The notes: generated by a model from the letters alone, not told the origin. A stretch of DNA of 64,000 nt from Streptomyces minutiscleroticus (GCF_014650875.1 NZ_BMVU01000040.1:1-64000); one strand, 5' to 3'. Positions 17,206-26,167 are shown, counted from the first letter of the stretch. Translations and numbers: made by a program.

Positions 17206-18204
17206 CTACAGCGCGACCAGGTTCACGATCCAGAAGCTGACCGCCGCGACGAGGGCCGCCGCCGGCATGGTGATGAACCAGCCCAGGATGATGTTCTTGG
17301 CCACGCCCCAGCGCACCGCGTTCACGCGCTTGGTGGCGCCGACGCCCATGATCGCGGAAGTGATCACGTGCGTGGTCGAGATCGGCGCGTGGAAGAGGAA
17401 CGCGGTGGTGAACATGATCGACGCGCCGGTCGCCTCGGCGGCGAAGCCCTGCGGCGGGTCGAGCTCGATGATCTTGCGGCCGAGGGTGCGCATGATGCGC
17501 CAGCCGCCCGCGTACGTGCCGAGCGAGAGCATCAGGGCACAGGCGATCTTGACCCAGACCGGGATCGGGTCGCTGTAGTCCTCGACGTCGGCGATGACCA
17601 GCGCCATCACCACGATGCCCATCGTCTTCTGCGCGTCCTGCAGACCGTGGCCGAGGGCCATGCCGGCCGCCGACACCGTCTGCGCGATGCGGAAGCCGCG
17701 CTTGGCCTTGTGCGGGTTGGTCCGCCGGAAGAGCCACAGGATGGCCGTCATCACCAGGTAGCCGATCACCAGGCCGACCACCGGCGAGACGAACATCGGG
17801 ATGACGATCTTCTCCAGGACGCCGGACCAGTACACCGTCGTCCCGCCCGCGAGCGCCGCGCCCACCATGCCGCCGAACAGGGCGTGCGAGGAGGACGACG
17901 GGAGCCCGAAGTACCAGGTGATCAGGTTCCAGGCGATCGCGCCGACCAGGGCGGCGAAGAGGATGCCCATCCCCTTCGAGCCCTCGGGCGTGGAGATCAG
18001 CCCCTCGCTGACCGTCTTGGCGACGCCGCTGCCGAGGAACGCGCCCGCCAGGTTCATCACCGCGGCCATCGCCAGCGCGGCGCGCGGCGTCAGGGCCCGG
18101 GTGGAGACCGAGGTCGCGATCGCGTTGGCCGAGTCGTGGAAGCCGTTGGTGTACGTGAAGAAGAGCGCGACCCCGATGGTCACGACCAGAGCGAAGGTGT
18201 CCAT
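17206..18204 (-). CDS. pit: Low-affinity inorganic phosphate transporter Pit (PHO4 family)
   Basis: A 332-residue membrane protein with about nine to ten helices. The PHO4 repeat signatures are clear: TNGFHDSANAIATSVSTRAL near the N terminus and GHGLQDAQKTMGIV in the second half, plus GLPSSSSHALFGG. Such carriers take up metal-phosphate driven by the proton gradient when phosphate is plentiful. It lies seven bases after the PhoU-like gene, the usual pairing for Pit systems, and is convergent with pst. From gene order it resembles S. coelicolor pitH1 (from memory). Confidence 0.92.
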   Translation of the reverse strand: MDTFALVVTIGVALFFTYTNGFHDSANAIATSVSTRALTPRAALAMAAVMNLAGAFLGSGVAKTVSEGLISTPEGSKGMGILFAALVGAIAWNLITWYFGLPSSSSHALFGGMVGAALAGGTTVYWSGVLEKIVIPMFVSPVVGLVIGYLVMTAILWLFRRTNPHKAKRGFRIAQTVSAAGMALGHGLQDAQKTMGIVVMALVIADVEDYSDPIPVWVKIACALMLSLGTYAGGWRIMRTLGRKIIELDPPQGFAAEATGASIMFTTAFLFHAPISTTHVITSAIMGVGATKRVNAVRWGVAKNIILGWFITMPAAALVAAVSFWIVNLVAL

Positions 18205-18211
18205 GAGGGGC

Positions 18212-18832
18212 TCAGGACTCCTTGACGGCGATGGTCTCCACCGTGTTCGCCACGTGCTCGAAGGCGTCGGCCGCCTCCTCCAGTACGTCCACGATCTGCT
18301 TCAGCTTGAGCACCTCGATCGCGTCGTACTTGCCGTTGAACAGCGTCGCCAGCAGTTTGCGGTGGATCTGGTCCGCCTGGTTCTCCAGGCGGTTGACCTC
18401 GATCCAGTACTCGGTGAGGTTGTCCATCGTGCGCAGGTTCGGCATGGCCTCGGCGGTCAGCTCCGCCGCCCGCGCCAGGACCTCGATCTGCTGCTCGACG
18501 CCCTTGGGCAGTTCCTCCACGTTGTAGAGGACGACCAGGTCGACGGCCTCCTCCATGAAGTCCATGATGTCGTCGAGGGACGACGCGAGGCTGTAGATGT
18601 CCTCGCGGTCGAACGGCGTGATGAAGGAGGAGTTCAGCTGGTGGAAGATCGCATGCGTGGCGTCGTCACCGGCGTGTTCCGCGGCCCGCATACGCTCTGC
18701 GATCTCGGCCCGGGCGGAGACGTCCGCCCCGAGCAGTTCCATCAGGAGCTTCGAGCCCGTGACGATGTTGTCCGCGGAGGCGGCGAACATGTCGTAGAAG
18801 CTCGTCTCCCTGGGGGTCAGACGAAAACGCAC
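18212..18832 (-). CDS. PhoU-like DUF47 protein, Pit accessory regulator
   Basis: A 206-residue, all-helical cytoplasmic protein. Motifs of the DUF47/PhoU-like family are visible, including EHAGDDATHAIFHQL and the DREDIYSLASSLDDIMDFMEEA stretch with metal-binding acidic residues, then ENQADQIHRKLLATLF. These proteins modulate the partner Pit transporter. The GTG at 18832 has GAGGA about five bases upstream. A -10-like TAGCAT lies at 18870-18875 on the reverse strand, so this gene heads the pit operon. Confidence 0.9.
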   Translation of the reverse strand: MRFRLTPRETSFYDMFAASADNIVTGSKLLMELLGADVSARAEIAERMRAAEHAGDDATHAIFHQLNSSFITPFDREDIYSLASSLDDIMDFMEEAVDLVVLYNVEELPKGVEQQIEVLARAAELTAEAMPNLRTMDNLTEYWIEVNRLENQADQIHRKLLATLFNGKYDAIEVLKLKQIVDVLEEAADAFEHVANTVETIAVKES

Positions 18833-18995
18833 GTGGGGTCCTCGGGGTGCTTCGGTTTCGGTCAGGCTGATGCTAAGCGCATCATCCGGCCACGGCTAAG
18901 CGGCCGTCCCCAAGTGTCGCCCATCAGGCAGAGTGATGGGGACGGGGCCCCGCCGGCCGTCGGCCACAGGCTCCCTACCCAAGGAAATTCGGTAC

Positions 18996-19018
18996 CATAT
19001 ACCCCGTAGGGGTATGTG
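18996..19018 (+). promoter_or_regulatory. CsoR-type operator upstream of csoR
   Basis: A near-perfect palindrome with ATACCCC, spacer GTA, GGGGTAT (18999-19015), extended by one imperfect turn on each side. CsoR sites are G-tract palindromes of just this kind, so the gene is probably autorepressed. The left arm overlaps a TATACC that could be the -10, which suits repression by blocking RNA polymerase. Confidence 0.85.
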
Positions 19019-19067
19019 TATCCGGCGAAGCCGACAGGCCGACCGGAAGATTCTCCAGGAGGACGCG

Positions 19068-19442
19068 ATGACGACCACCGAGGCCGGCGCGACGAGCGCG
19101 GAAGCGCCCTCCGAGGCCCCCCGGGACGCCGACGGGGCGGAGACCGACCACGACCGCGGGATCCACGGCTACCACCAGCAGAAGGACGAGCACCTCAAGC
19201 GGCTGCGCCGGATCGAGGGCCAGATCCGCGGCCTGCAGCGCATGGTCGGCGAGGACGTCTACTGCATCGACATACTCACCCAGGTCTCCGCCTCCACCAA
19301 GGCGCTGCAGTCCTTCGCCCTCCAGCTCCTGGAGGAGCACCTGCGCCACTGCGTCGCCGACGCGGCCCGCAAGGGCGGCTCCGAGATCGACGCGAAGGTC
19401 GAGGAGGCGACGAAGGCGATCGGGCGGCTGCTGCGCACGTGA
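19068..19442 (+). CDS. csoR: Copper-sensing transcriptional repressor CsoR
   Basis: A 124-residue, all-helical regulator. The Cu(I) ligand set is present: Cys in EDVYCIDIL, then His and Cys in EEHLRHCVADA. The core LKRLRRIEGQIRGLQRMV and VSASTKALQSFALQLLEEHL are hallmarks of the family, and the sequence resembles the S. lividans CsoR closely. Apo-CsoR binds its G-tract operator; Cu(I) releases it. GGAGG lies before the ATG at 19068. No copper-export gene is adjacent, so its other targets lie elsewhere. Confidence 0.93.
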   Translation: MTTTEAGATSAEAPSEAPRDADGAETDHDRGIHGYHQQKDEHLKRLRRIEGQIRGLQRMVGEDVYCIDILTQVSASTKALQSFALQLLEEHLRHCVADAARKGGSEIDAKVEEATKAIGRLLRT

Positions 19443-19642
19443 GCCGACGGCGGCCGGCTCCCGGCCGGGCGCGCGGAGGGCCGCTTCCGGCGGGACGCGT
19501 GGACGGCCGCCCGTCCGGCCGCGCACTGCGGCCGCCCGGGTGCACCGTCCGGCCGAGGGCGCGGGAAGGCGCGTCCGCGGTCGGCGACGGGCCGGTCACG
19601 TGACGCGGCGGGGACCGGGCCGCGTCCGCTCAGTGGTGTGGC

Positions 19643-19834
19643 CTACTTCGGGTTCGTCCCGTGCTTCGCGAGGAAGCGTTGTTCGGCCATCTTCAGCACC
19701 TCGTCGATGCGGTCGGGGCTGAGCCGGTCCTCATGGGCGGCCGAGGCCGCGATGATCAGATCTCCGCACAGCTCGATCTCGGCGAGGGCCACGTGGTCCT
19801 GGACCGCCGTACCGCGCATCGGAGCCACGTGCAT
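19643..19834 (-). CDS. Small conserved-type protein of unknown function
   Basis: A 63-residue protein. The sequence is mixed polar/hydrophobic (VALAEIELCGDLIIAASAA ... DRIDEVLKMAEQRFLAKHG), predicted mainly helical, with strong Streptomyces codon bias. AGGAAGAGG precedes the ATG at 19834; a GTG three bases earlier is an alternative. No domain is recognised. It lies alone in a stretch with no neighbour closer than 100 bases. Confidence 0.6.
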   Translation of the reverse strand: MHVAPMRGTAVQDHVALAEIELCGDLIIAASAAHEDRLSPDRIDEVLKMAEQRFLAKHGTNPK

Positions 19835-19950
19835 CACCTCTTCCTGCCGTCACCGACTTCTTAGGGTAGGGAGCGGCGCACGGACAGCGCATGGCACCAA
19901 CGGACCATTTCCGGTCCGGCACCTTCCGGCCGGGACGGGGCCCGGCGGCG

Positions 19951-20790
19951 CTACCGCTCGGCGATCCGCCCGGCGAAGATGTCGTCCTCGTCCGGCAGCC
20001 GCACGTCGGCGGGGACGCCGAAGTCGTACAGCAGGACCGTCGAGGCGACGGCGACGGTGCCCTCGTGCGTGTCGTTCACGAAGCTGAAGCGGTGCCGGAC
20101 CTTGCGGACGCGGCCCTCGTCGTCGAGGTAGGCGTCGAAGGGCACCAGGGCCGTGGCGAACCCTTTCGCCGCCGCCCGCAGCGGCCCCCGGTTGCCCTCG
20201 GAGGCCCCCTTCGCGGCCAGCGCGAGGTCGGCCGTGCCGCGGTAGTGGCGCACGGCGGTGCCGGCTACCTCGGCCGTGCCGACGTACGTGGCGTCGCGGG
20301 TGCCGCGCAGCAGCTCGACGGCGGCGGACGGGTCGGTGGCGCCGCCGGTGACCAGGTTCCCGTCGGACAGCCCCGCCGTGTCGACGCGCACCCACTTGTC
20401 GGCGGGCACGCCCGCGCCGCGGTTCTTCATGTACAGGGCGCCCGGGGCGAGCAGTTCGGTGATCGGGCGGTGCTCCTCGCTGCCGGTCGGATCCTGCGGC
20501 AGCAGCACCCGCAGCCGGCCGAGCCGGTCCCGGAAGTCGTAGACGCCCTCGCCGCGGATGGTCACGCGGGTGCCGCCGGTGGCCATCTCCATCGACGTAC
20601 GGGCCCGGGAGCTGCCGGCGCGGGCCAGGCCGGCGGCCGCCCGGTGCAGGCTCTCCACGGGGTCCGCGGCGCGCGCGTCCTCGGCGGCCGCCCCGGTGGG
20701 GGAGCAGCCGGTGCCGCAGACCGCCAGTCCCACCGCCGCGGCGGCCAGCGCCGCCGCCGTGCCGGTCCGCCTGTGCTGCCGCTCCCTCAT
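19951..20790 (-). CDS. Secreted lipoprotein, LolA/LppX-like fold
   Basis: A 279-residue lipoprotein: signal peptide with lipobox ending VCGTGCSP, then a beta-rich domain with TSMEMATGGTRVTIRGEGVYDF, LYMKNRGAG(V)PADKWVRVD and RVRKVRHRFSFV. This spacing resembles LppX/LprG and LolA-like beta-half-barrel lipoproteins that hold lipids or drugs at the membrane face. GGGGGTAGG lies upstream of the ATG at 20790. The ligand is unknown. It does not appear to be in an operon. Confidence 0.75.
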   Translation of the reverse strand: MRERQHRRTGTAAALAAAAVGLAVCGTGCSPTGAAAEDARAADPVESLHRAAAGLARAGSSRARTSMEMATGGTRVTIRGEGVYDFRDRLGRLRVLLPQDPTGSEEHRPITELLAPGALYMKNRGAGVPADKWVRVDTAGLSDGNLVTGGATDPSAAVELLRGTRDATYVGTAEVAGTAVRHYRGTADLALAAKGASEGNRGPLRAAAKGFATALVPFDAYLDDEGRVRKVRHRFSFVNDTHEGTVAVASTVLLYDFGVPADVRLPDEDDIFAGRIAER

Positions 20791-20903
20791 CGTCTGCCTA
20801 CCCCCAAGCCGGGCCGTCCTCGCGGGCCTTGTCGCTCCGGTTAACGACGGGTAAGGGGTGCCGTCACGCCGAGGGACTCCGTTCACCTGCGCTGGGTACC
20901 GTG

Positions 20904-21071
20904 GTGCGTGTGACACAGCAGGCGGATCCGGTCTCCTCCGGACATCGCACGACGACGGTCGAACAGGGACGCTTCTGCACGGCCCGGTGCTCCTGCGGCT
21001 GGCGCGGTCCGGCCCGCCGCGCCCGCAGCCTGGCCAGGACCGACGCGGAGCGCCACGTCGAGCGGCCGTGA
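20904..21071 (+). CDS. Small cysteine-containing protein of unknown function
   Basis: About 55 residues. It contains FCTARCSCGWRGPARRAR, a compact Cys set that could bind zinc, followed by LARTDAERHVERP. Codon use is typical of real genes here. Three GTG codons (20901, 20904, 20910) could start it; I list the middle one, with low certainty. It ends seven bases before the convergent NUDIX gene. No function is recognised. Confidence 0.55.
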   Translation: MRVTQQADPVSSGHRTTTVEQGRFCTARCSCGWRGPARRARSLARTDAERHVERP

Positions 21072-21078
21072 CGCCGGG

Positions 21079-21630
21079 TCAGGCGTGCCGCGGAAGCGCC
21101 AGGAACTCGTCGACGAGCAGGCGGTCGCGGGAGCGGGTGAGACGCGCGCGGGCCGCTTCCGGGGACATCCAGCACACCCGGTCCACCTCGGCGTTGGGCA
21201 CGAAGCGGCCCCCGGTCTCCTCGGCCGCCCAGTAGTGGACCACCTTCGGGCGTCCGTCGGCGACGTAGTGGGAGTCGGACAGTCGCGGGCCGGGGGCGCA
21301 GCGGTGGCCGGTCTCCTCCTCGACCTCGCGCAGCGCGGCCGCGAGCGGCTCCTCGGCGCGCTTCAGCTTGCCCTTGGGGTGCGACCAGTCGTCGTACTTC
21401 GGCCGGTGGACCAGGCAGATCTCCAGGGACCCGGTGCCGGGGGCGCGGCGCCACAGGACGCAGCCGGCCGCCCGGACCGTGCGCGCGGCGGCCGCCGGCC
21501 GCTCCCCGTGCCCGGCCGCCACCTGCTGCCCGTCCCCGGGCGCCACCTGCTGCCCGTCCCCGGGCGCCCGCCCGGGCGCCGCCCGCTCCCCGTGCTCCGT
21601 CCTCGGCCGTTCCCCGCCCGCTCCGGTCAC
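21079..21630 (-). CDS. NUDIX hydrolase (MutT-like)
   Basis: A 183-residue protein. The NUDIX box (G-x5-E-x7-REUxEExGU) is complete at residues matching GKLKRAEEPLAAAL followed by REVEEETGH, so it should cleave a nucleoside-diphosphate-linked substrate such as 8-oxo-dGTP or an alarmone. The N-terminal 45 residues are low complexity and contain an exact 8-residue duplication (APGDGQQV twice), caused by a 24-bp DNA duplication. The GTG start overlaps the CHAD stop (GTGA), so it belongs to the ppk-CHAD-NUDIX operon; a role in diphosphate or polyphosphate-related housekeeping is plausible. Confidence 0.85.
   Translation of the reverse strand: MTGAGGERPRTEHGERAAPGRAPGDGQQVAPGDGQQVAAGHGERPAAAARTVRAAGCVLWRRAPGTGSLEICLVHRPKYDDWSHPKGKLKRAEEPLAAALREVEEETGHRCAPGPRLSDSHYVADGRPKVVHYWAAEETGGRFVPNAEVDRVCWMSPEAARARLTRSRDRLLVDEFLALPRHA
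21518..21565 (+). repeat. Exact 24-bp tandem duplication inside the NUDIX gene
   Basis: Two identical 24-bp units (21518-21541 and 21542-21565) beginning GCCACCTGCTGCC. Because the unit is eight codons, the frame is kept. It looks like a recent slippage event in the disordered N-terminal tail. Confidence 0.9.
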
Positions 21631-22676
21631 GCCGTGCCCACCGCCTCCTTCGACCAGGCCCGCTGGAACGCGAAGCGGGCCGCCTCCACCTCGTGCCGCT
21701 GGTCGGCGTGGAGCACGCCGAGCGCGTACGCCGTCGCCGGGGCGATCCGCGGGGTGCGGGCCGCGGCCGCCGCGGCGGACGCCGCCTCCGACGCGTCCCG
21801 GTGCCGGTCCAGCGCCCGCCCCGCGTCGAGCAGGCGCACGTCGGCGCAGGGGGCGGTGTCGCCGTGCCGCACCTCGCGGGCGTAGCGGTGCAGCCGCAGC
21901 AGGAGGCGGACCTGGTGCCAGGGGGCGTCCTGCGGGTGCGGGGCCGCGTCCGGGGACAGGCCGTGCACCAGGGCCTCCGCGTTGTACGGGTGGCCCGCGG
22001 TGACCAGGGGCAGCGCGGCGATCGCGGCGGTGAGACGTTCCTCCGCGGCGCACGCCAGGGGCTCGAGGCCGGTCGTACGGGCCGCCGGGGCCAGCGGGAC
22101 CTCACTGGCGAGCACCGCGACGCTGTCCGCGACCGCGTGGAACCGGGAGGAGCCCAGCGCCTGGAGCGCGGCGGAGTGGGCGCGGGTCCGGGCGAGGGTC
22201 AGCTGGCGCTCCAGGAGGGCGCCTGCCTTGGCCGCGCCGACCGCGAGGGCCCCCTTCTCCGGACCGGCCGTCCCCGCGCGGCCGTCGGCCTGCCCGGGCA
22301 GGGCCGGGGTGCCGGACAGCCGGTTCAGCGCCGCCAGCAGCCTCTCCAGGCGGGCCGCGTACGCGTGCTCGCGGGCCAGCGTGCCCGACAGCCAGGCCAG
22401 CTCGGGCCGCAGGGACTCCGACCAGTCGGCGTCGAGCAGCGGCCGGAAGGTGTGCAGCGTGCCGCTGATGCGGCGGGCCGAGCGGCGCAGGGCGCGCACC
22501 GCGTCGGCCGGTCCGTCCGCGCCGGACCCGGACCCGGACTCGCGGTGCTGCCGCAGCGAGCGCAGGAACTCCGTGGCCCGGTCCCGCAGATACGCGGCCA
22601 GGCGGTCGCCGTCCGCCGGGACGGTCGCCGGTGCCGTCGCCGGTCCGGCCACGGGGTCAGGGTTTCGCTGTGCCAC
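21627..22676 (-). CDS. CHAD domain protein (polyphosphate-binding type)
   Basis: A 349-residue, strongly helical protein with the conserved histidine-containing alpha-helical (CHAD) domain: VRALRRSARRISGTLHTF with basic residues and His, RLERLLAALNRL, and HQVRLLLRLHRYAREVRHG. CHAD domains bind polyphosphate and often sit next to ppk, as here. The GTG at 22676 follows GGAGG by seven bases; a TTG at 22697 would add seven residues. It overlaps the ppk end by 20 bases and the NUDIX start by four, so the three genes are coupled. Confidence 0.88.
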   Translation of the reverse strand: MAQRNPDPVAGPATAPATVPADGDRLAAYLRDRATEFLRSLRQHRESGSGSGADGPADAVRALRRSARRISGTLHTFRPLLDADWSESLRPELAWLSGTLAREHAYAARLERLLAALNRLSGTPALPGQADGRAGTAGPEKGALAVGAAKAGALLERQLTLARTRAHSAALQALGSSRFHAVADSVAVLASEVPLAPAARTTGLEPLACAAEERLTAAIAALPLVTAGHPYNAEALVHGLSPDAAPHPQDAPWHQVRLLLRLHRYAREVRHGDTAPCADVRLLDAGRALDRHRDASEAASAAAAAARTPRIAPATAYALGVLHADQRHEVEAARFAFQRAWSKEAVGTA

Positions 22677-25026
22677 GCCGGCGCCTCCGGGCGTCAATGA
22701 GCATCTCCTGGACGTTGCGCAGGGGGTGGCCCTCGGCGTCGGTCGCGTGCCGGGTCCACTCCCCGTCGGGGCCGAGGTGCCAGGAGGAGGTGGTGTCGGA
22801 CATGCCGGTCTCCAACAGCCGGTTCAGGGACGCCCGGTGGGCCGGGTCCGTCACCCTGACCAGCGCCTCGATCCGGCGGTCGAGGTTGCGGTGCATCATG
22901 TCGGCGCTGCCGATCCACACCTCGGGCTCGCCGCCGTTGCCGAAGGCGAAGACCCGGGAGTGCTCCAGGAAGCGGCCGAGGACGGAGCGGACGCGGATGT
23001 TCTCCGACAGCCCCGGCACGCCCGGCCGCACCGCGCAGATGCCGCGCACCCACACGTCGACCGGCACGCCCGCCTGGGAGGCCCGGTACAGGGCGTCGAC
23101 GACCGCCTCGTCCACCATCGAGTTGACCTTGATGCGGACGTGGGCGGGGCGGCCCGCGCGGTGGTGCTGGATCTCCTTGTGGATGCGGGAGACCAGGCCG
23201 TCGCGCAGCGACTTGGGGGCGACGAGCAGCCGGCGGTAGGTCTCGCGGCGCGAGTAGCCGGAGAGCCGGTTGAACAGGTCGGACAGGTCCGCGCCGACCT
23301 GCGGGTCCGCGGTCAGCAGGCCGAGGTCCTCGTAGAGCCGGGCCGTCTTGGGGTGGTAGTTGCCCGTGCCGACGTGGGAGTAGCGGCGCAGGGTGTCGCC
23401 CTCCTGGCGCACCACGAGCGAGAGCTTGCAGTGGGTCTTGAGGCCGACCAGGCCGTACACGACGTGGCAGCCCGCCTCCTCCAGCTTGCGGGCCCACTTG
23501 ATGTTGGCCTGCTCGTCGAAGCGCGCCTTGATCTCGACCAGCACCAGGACCTGCTTGCCGGACTCGGCCGCGTCGATCAGCGCGTCCACTATCGGCGAGT
23601 CGCCGGAGGTCCGGTACAGCGTCTGCTTGATCGCGAGCACGTCCGGGTCGGCCGCCGCCTGCTCCAGGAACGCCTGCACGGAGGTGGAGAAGGAGTCGTA
23701 CGGGTGGTGCAGCAGCACGTCCCGCTCGCGCAGGGCGGCGAAGACGTCGGGCGGCGAGGCCGACTCGACCTCGGCGAGGTCGCGGTGGGTGCCCGCGACG
23801 AACTTGGGGTACTTCAGCTCCGGCCGGTCCAGGGCCCCTATCCCGAACAGGCCCGTGAGGTCCAGCGGGCCGGGCAGCGGGTACACCTCGGCCTCGCCGA
23901 TCTTCAGCTCGCGGACCAGCAGGTCGAGCACGTACCGGTCGATGGACTCCTCGACCTCCAGGCGCACCGGCGGGCCGAAGCGGCGCCGCATGAGCTCCTT
24001 CTCCAGGGCCTGGAGCAGGTTCTCGGCGTCGTCCTCCTCGACCTCCAGGTCCTCGTTGCGGGTGAGGCGGAAGGTGTGGTGCTCCAGCACCTCCATGCCC
24101 GGGAAGAGCTCCTCCAGGTGCGCGGCGATCACGTCCTCGATGGGGACGTAGCGGTCCGGGGAGGCCTCCAGGAAGCGGGAGAGCAGCGGCGGGACCTTGA
24201 CGCGGGCGAAGTGGCGGTGGCCCGAGACGGGGTTGCGCACGACGACCGCGAGGTTCAGCGACAGGCCCGAGATGTACGGGAAGGGGTGCGCGGGGTCGAC
24301 GGCCAGCGGGGTGAGGACCGGGAAGATCTGGTGCCGGAACAGGGTGAAGAGGCGGGCCTGCTCCTTCTCGGTCAGCTCGTTCCAGCGCACCAGGTGGATG
24401 CCCTCGTCGGCGAGCGCCGGGGCCACGTCCTCCTGGTAGCAGGCGGCGTGCCGGGCCATGAGCTCGCGGGAGCGGGCCCAGATCATCTCCAGCACCTCGC
24501 GGGGCTGGAGGCCGGAGGCGGAGCGGGTGGCGACGCCGGTGGCGATGCGGCGCTTGAGGCCGGCCACCCGCACCATGAAGAACTCGTCGAGGTTGCCGGC
24601 GAAGATCGCGAGGAACTTGGCGCGCTCCAGCAGCGGCGTGGAGGGGTCCTCGGCGAGCTCCAGGACCCGCTCGTTGAACGCGAGCCAGCTGCGCTCCCGG
24701 TCCAGGAACCGGCCCTGCGGCAGCTGCGCCCCGTCCTCGTCCAGGTCCTCGTAGGCGTCCAGGTCGGCGTCGATGTCCGGTTCCAGGTCGGAGACCGCGG
24801 ACGCCACCGTGTGCGGGCGGTGCGCGGCGATGGAGCCCACGGAGGGCTGCGGGTGCTGGACCTGCTCCTCGGTCTTCTGCTGACTCATGAACCCATTCTT
24901 CCGTGCGCGGGCCGGTACGGGCGCGTCGGCGAGGGCGGGAGGCAGCATGCCGTCGGGGTGGGGGGCGGCCCCGTTCGCCGGCGGAGTGTCCGGCGGAGGC
25001 GAGGGCTCGGGCACGGCGGGGTTCAT
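22657..25026 (-). CDS. ppk: Polyphosphate kinase 1
   Basis: About 789 residues. After a long Pro/Ala/Asp-rich N-terminal extension (about 95 residues), the PPK1 core begins at RFLDRERSWLAFNERVLELA. The autophosphorylated His is in the SHVGTGNYHPKTARLYEDLG segment, and a second conserved His occurs in WIGSADMMHRNLDRRIEAL. The enzyme makes polyphosphate from ATP reversibly. The ATG at 24888 (start MSQQKTEEQ, GGAAG upstream) is a serious alternative that would remove 46 residues; both are upstream of the conserved core. I do not see a clear PHO box before either start. Confidence 0.93.
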   Translation of the reverse strand: MNPAVPEPSPPPDTPPANGAAPHPDGMLPPALADAPVPARARKNGFMSQQKTEEQVQHPQPSVGSIAAHRPHTVASAVSDLEPDIDADLDAYEDLDEDGAQLPQGRFLDRERSWLAFNERVLELAEDPSTPLLERAKFLAIFAGNLDEFFMVRVAGLKRRIATGVATRSASGLQPREVLEMIWARSRELMARHAACYQEDVAPALADEGIHLVRWNELTEKEQARLFTLFRHQIFPVLTPLAVDPAHPFPYISGLSLNLAVVVRNPVSGHRHFARVKVPPLLSRFLEASPDRYVPIEDVIAAHLEELFPGMEVLEHHTFRLTRNEDLEVEEDDAENLLQALEKELMRRRFGPPVRLEVEESIDRYVLDLLVRELKIGEAEVYPLPGPLDLTGLFGIGALDRPELKYPKFVAGTHRDLAEVESASPPDVFAALRERDVLLHHPYDSFSTSVQAFLEQAAADPDVLAIKQTLYRTSGDSPIVDALIDAAESGKQVLVLVEIKARFDEQANIKWARKLEEAGCHVVYGLVGLKTHCKLSLVVRQEGDTLRRYSHVGTGNYHPKTARLYEDLGLLTADPQVGADLSDLFNRLSGYSRRETYRRLLVAPKSLRDGLVSRIHKEIQHHRAGRPAHVRIKVNSMVDEAVVDALYRASQAGVPVDVWVRGICAVRPGVPGLSENIRVRSVLGRFLEHSRVFAFGNGGEPEVWIGSADMMHRNLDRRIEALVRVTDPAHRASLNRLLETGMSDTTSSWHLGPDGEWTRHATDAEGHPLRNVQEMLIDARRRRRGTAKP

Positions 25027-25240
25027 TGCCTGAGCGTCGCAAGCCCGTCTGAATCGACGGTTACGGCGACATGACGTGCGGGACACCGGGGGGAGACCCG
25101 CGGGCGTCCGCGAGGGCCGGGCTCCGCGGAGCGGCAGGGCTCCGGGGCCGCCCTGGCGGCCCAGGGGCCCGGTGGCTCCGGGGCCCGCGCGGGCGGCCGT
25201 GCGGACCGGTGCCGGACGGCCGGCCCGCACGGGCGCGCGG

Positions 25241-26167
25241 TCAGGACTCCGTGCGGTACATCAGGTCCGTCTCGTACGTGGTGAAGCCGAGGCGCTCGTA
25301 GACCGAGACCGCCGCCTTGTTGTCGGCGTCGACGTACAGCATCGCCGTGGGCAGGCCCCGGGCGGCCAGGTGGCGCAGGCCGACCGTGGTCAGGGCCCTG
25401 CCCAGGCCGCCGCCCTGCGCGCCGGGCCGCACGCCCACCACGTACACCTCGCCCAGTCCCTCCTCGGCGTGCACCTTCGTCCAGTGGAAGCCGACCAGCT
25501 CCTCGCCGCGGAAGGCCAGGAAGAAGCCGGACGGGTCGAACCAGGGCTCCGCGACGCGGTCGTCGAGGTCCCGCTGGGTGAGCGAGCCCTGCTCGGGGTG
25601 GTGGGCGAAGGCCGCCGCGTTCACCGCGAGCCAGGCGGCGTCGTCCCGCCCCGGCATGAAGGCGCGGACGGTGACGCCCTGCGGCAGCACCGGCTCGGGC
25701 AGCTCCAGGTCCGTCAGCGGGCGCCGCATCTGGCGCAGCTCGCGGAAGAGGGTGAGGCCGAGGACCTGCGCCAGGTGCCGGGCCGCGGCGTGCCCGCCGT
25801 GCGCCCAGACGCGCAGCCGCTTGCCGGTCCGGGTGAGCAGCGCGGTGCCCAGGGCGCGCCCGTGCCCGTGCGCGCGGTGGTCCGGGTGCACGACGAGTTC
25901 GGCGGCCGGCGCCTCGACCGGGTCGGTGCCGTCCAGCTGCGCGTACCCGACGAGGTCGTCGCCCACGGTCAGGAGCAGGTGCTGCACGCCCTCGCGCGCG
26001 CCGCCGCGCAGCTGCAGCCTGCCCTGCTCGGACACCGCCTGCTGCCGGTCGGTGCGGGCGGCGGTCGCGAGCAGCGCGAACACGGCCTCCGTCTGCTCGG
26101 GGGTCGGCTCGGAGACGGTCTCGATGCGGCGGAGGGGACGGGACGTGGCGGTGTCGTCGCTGGTCAT
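25241..26167 (-). CDS. mshD: Mycothiol synthase MshD
   Basis: A 308-residue protein made of two tandem GNAT domains, as in MshD. The N-terminal domain carries VVHPDHRAHGHGRALG and the C-terminal, catalytic one VYVVGVRPGAQGGGLGRALT, ending with MLYVDADNKAAVSVYERLGF. MshD acetylates Cys-GlcN-Ins with acetyl-CoA, the last step of mycothiol synthesis, a pathway found only in actinobacteria. The ATG at 26167 lacks a strong binding site, and an ATG ten codons upstream is possible. It is divergent from the 5'-nucleotidase gene. Confidence 0.9.
   Translation of the reverse strand: MTSDDTATSRPLRRIETVSEPTPEQTEAVFALLATAARTDRQQAVSEQGRLQLRGGAREGVQHLLLTVGDDLVGYAQLDGTDPVEAPAAELVVHPDHRAHGHGRALGTALLTRTGKRLRVWAHGGHAAARHLAQVLGLTLFRELRQMRRPLTDLELPEPVLPQGVTVRAFMPGRDDAAWLAVNAAAFAHHPEQGSLTQRDLDDRVAEPWFDPSGFFLAFRGEELVGFHWTKVHAEEGLGEVYVVGVRPGAQGGGLGRALTTVGLRHLAARGLPTAMLYVDADNKAAVSVYERLGFTTYETDLMYRTES

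Noticed and set aside
20881..20892. GTTCACCTGCG sequence before the small Cys protein as a PHO box
   Set aside because: Only one 11-bp unit; a functional PhoP site needs at least two adjacent repeats.
25027..25090. PHO box before ppk
   Set aside because: I looked for GTTCA-type direct repeats on the reverse strand and found none with the 11-bp period.
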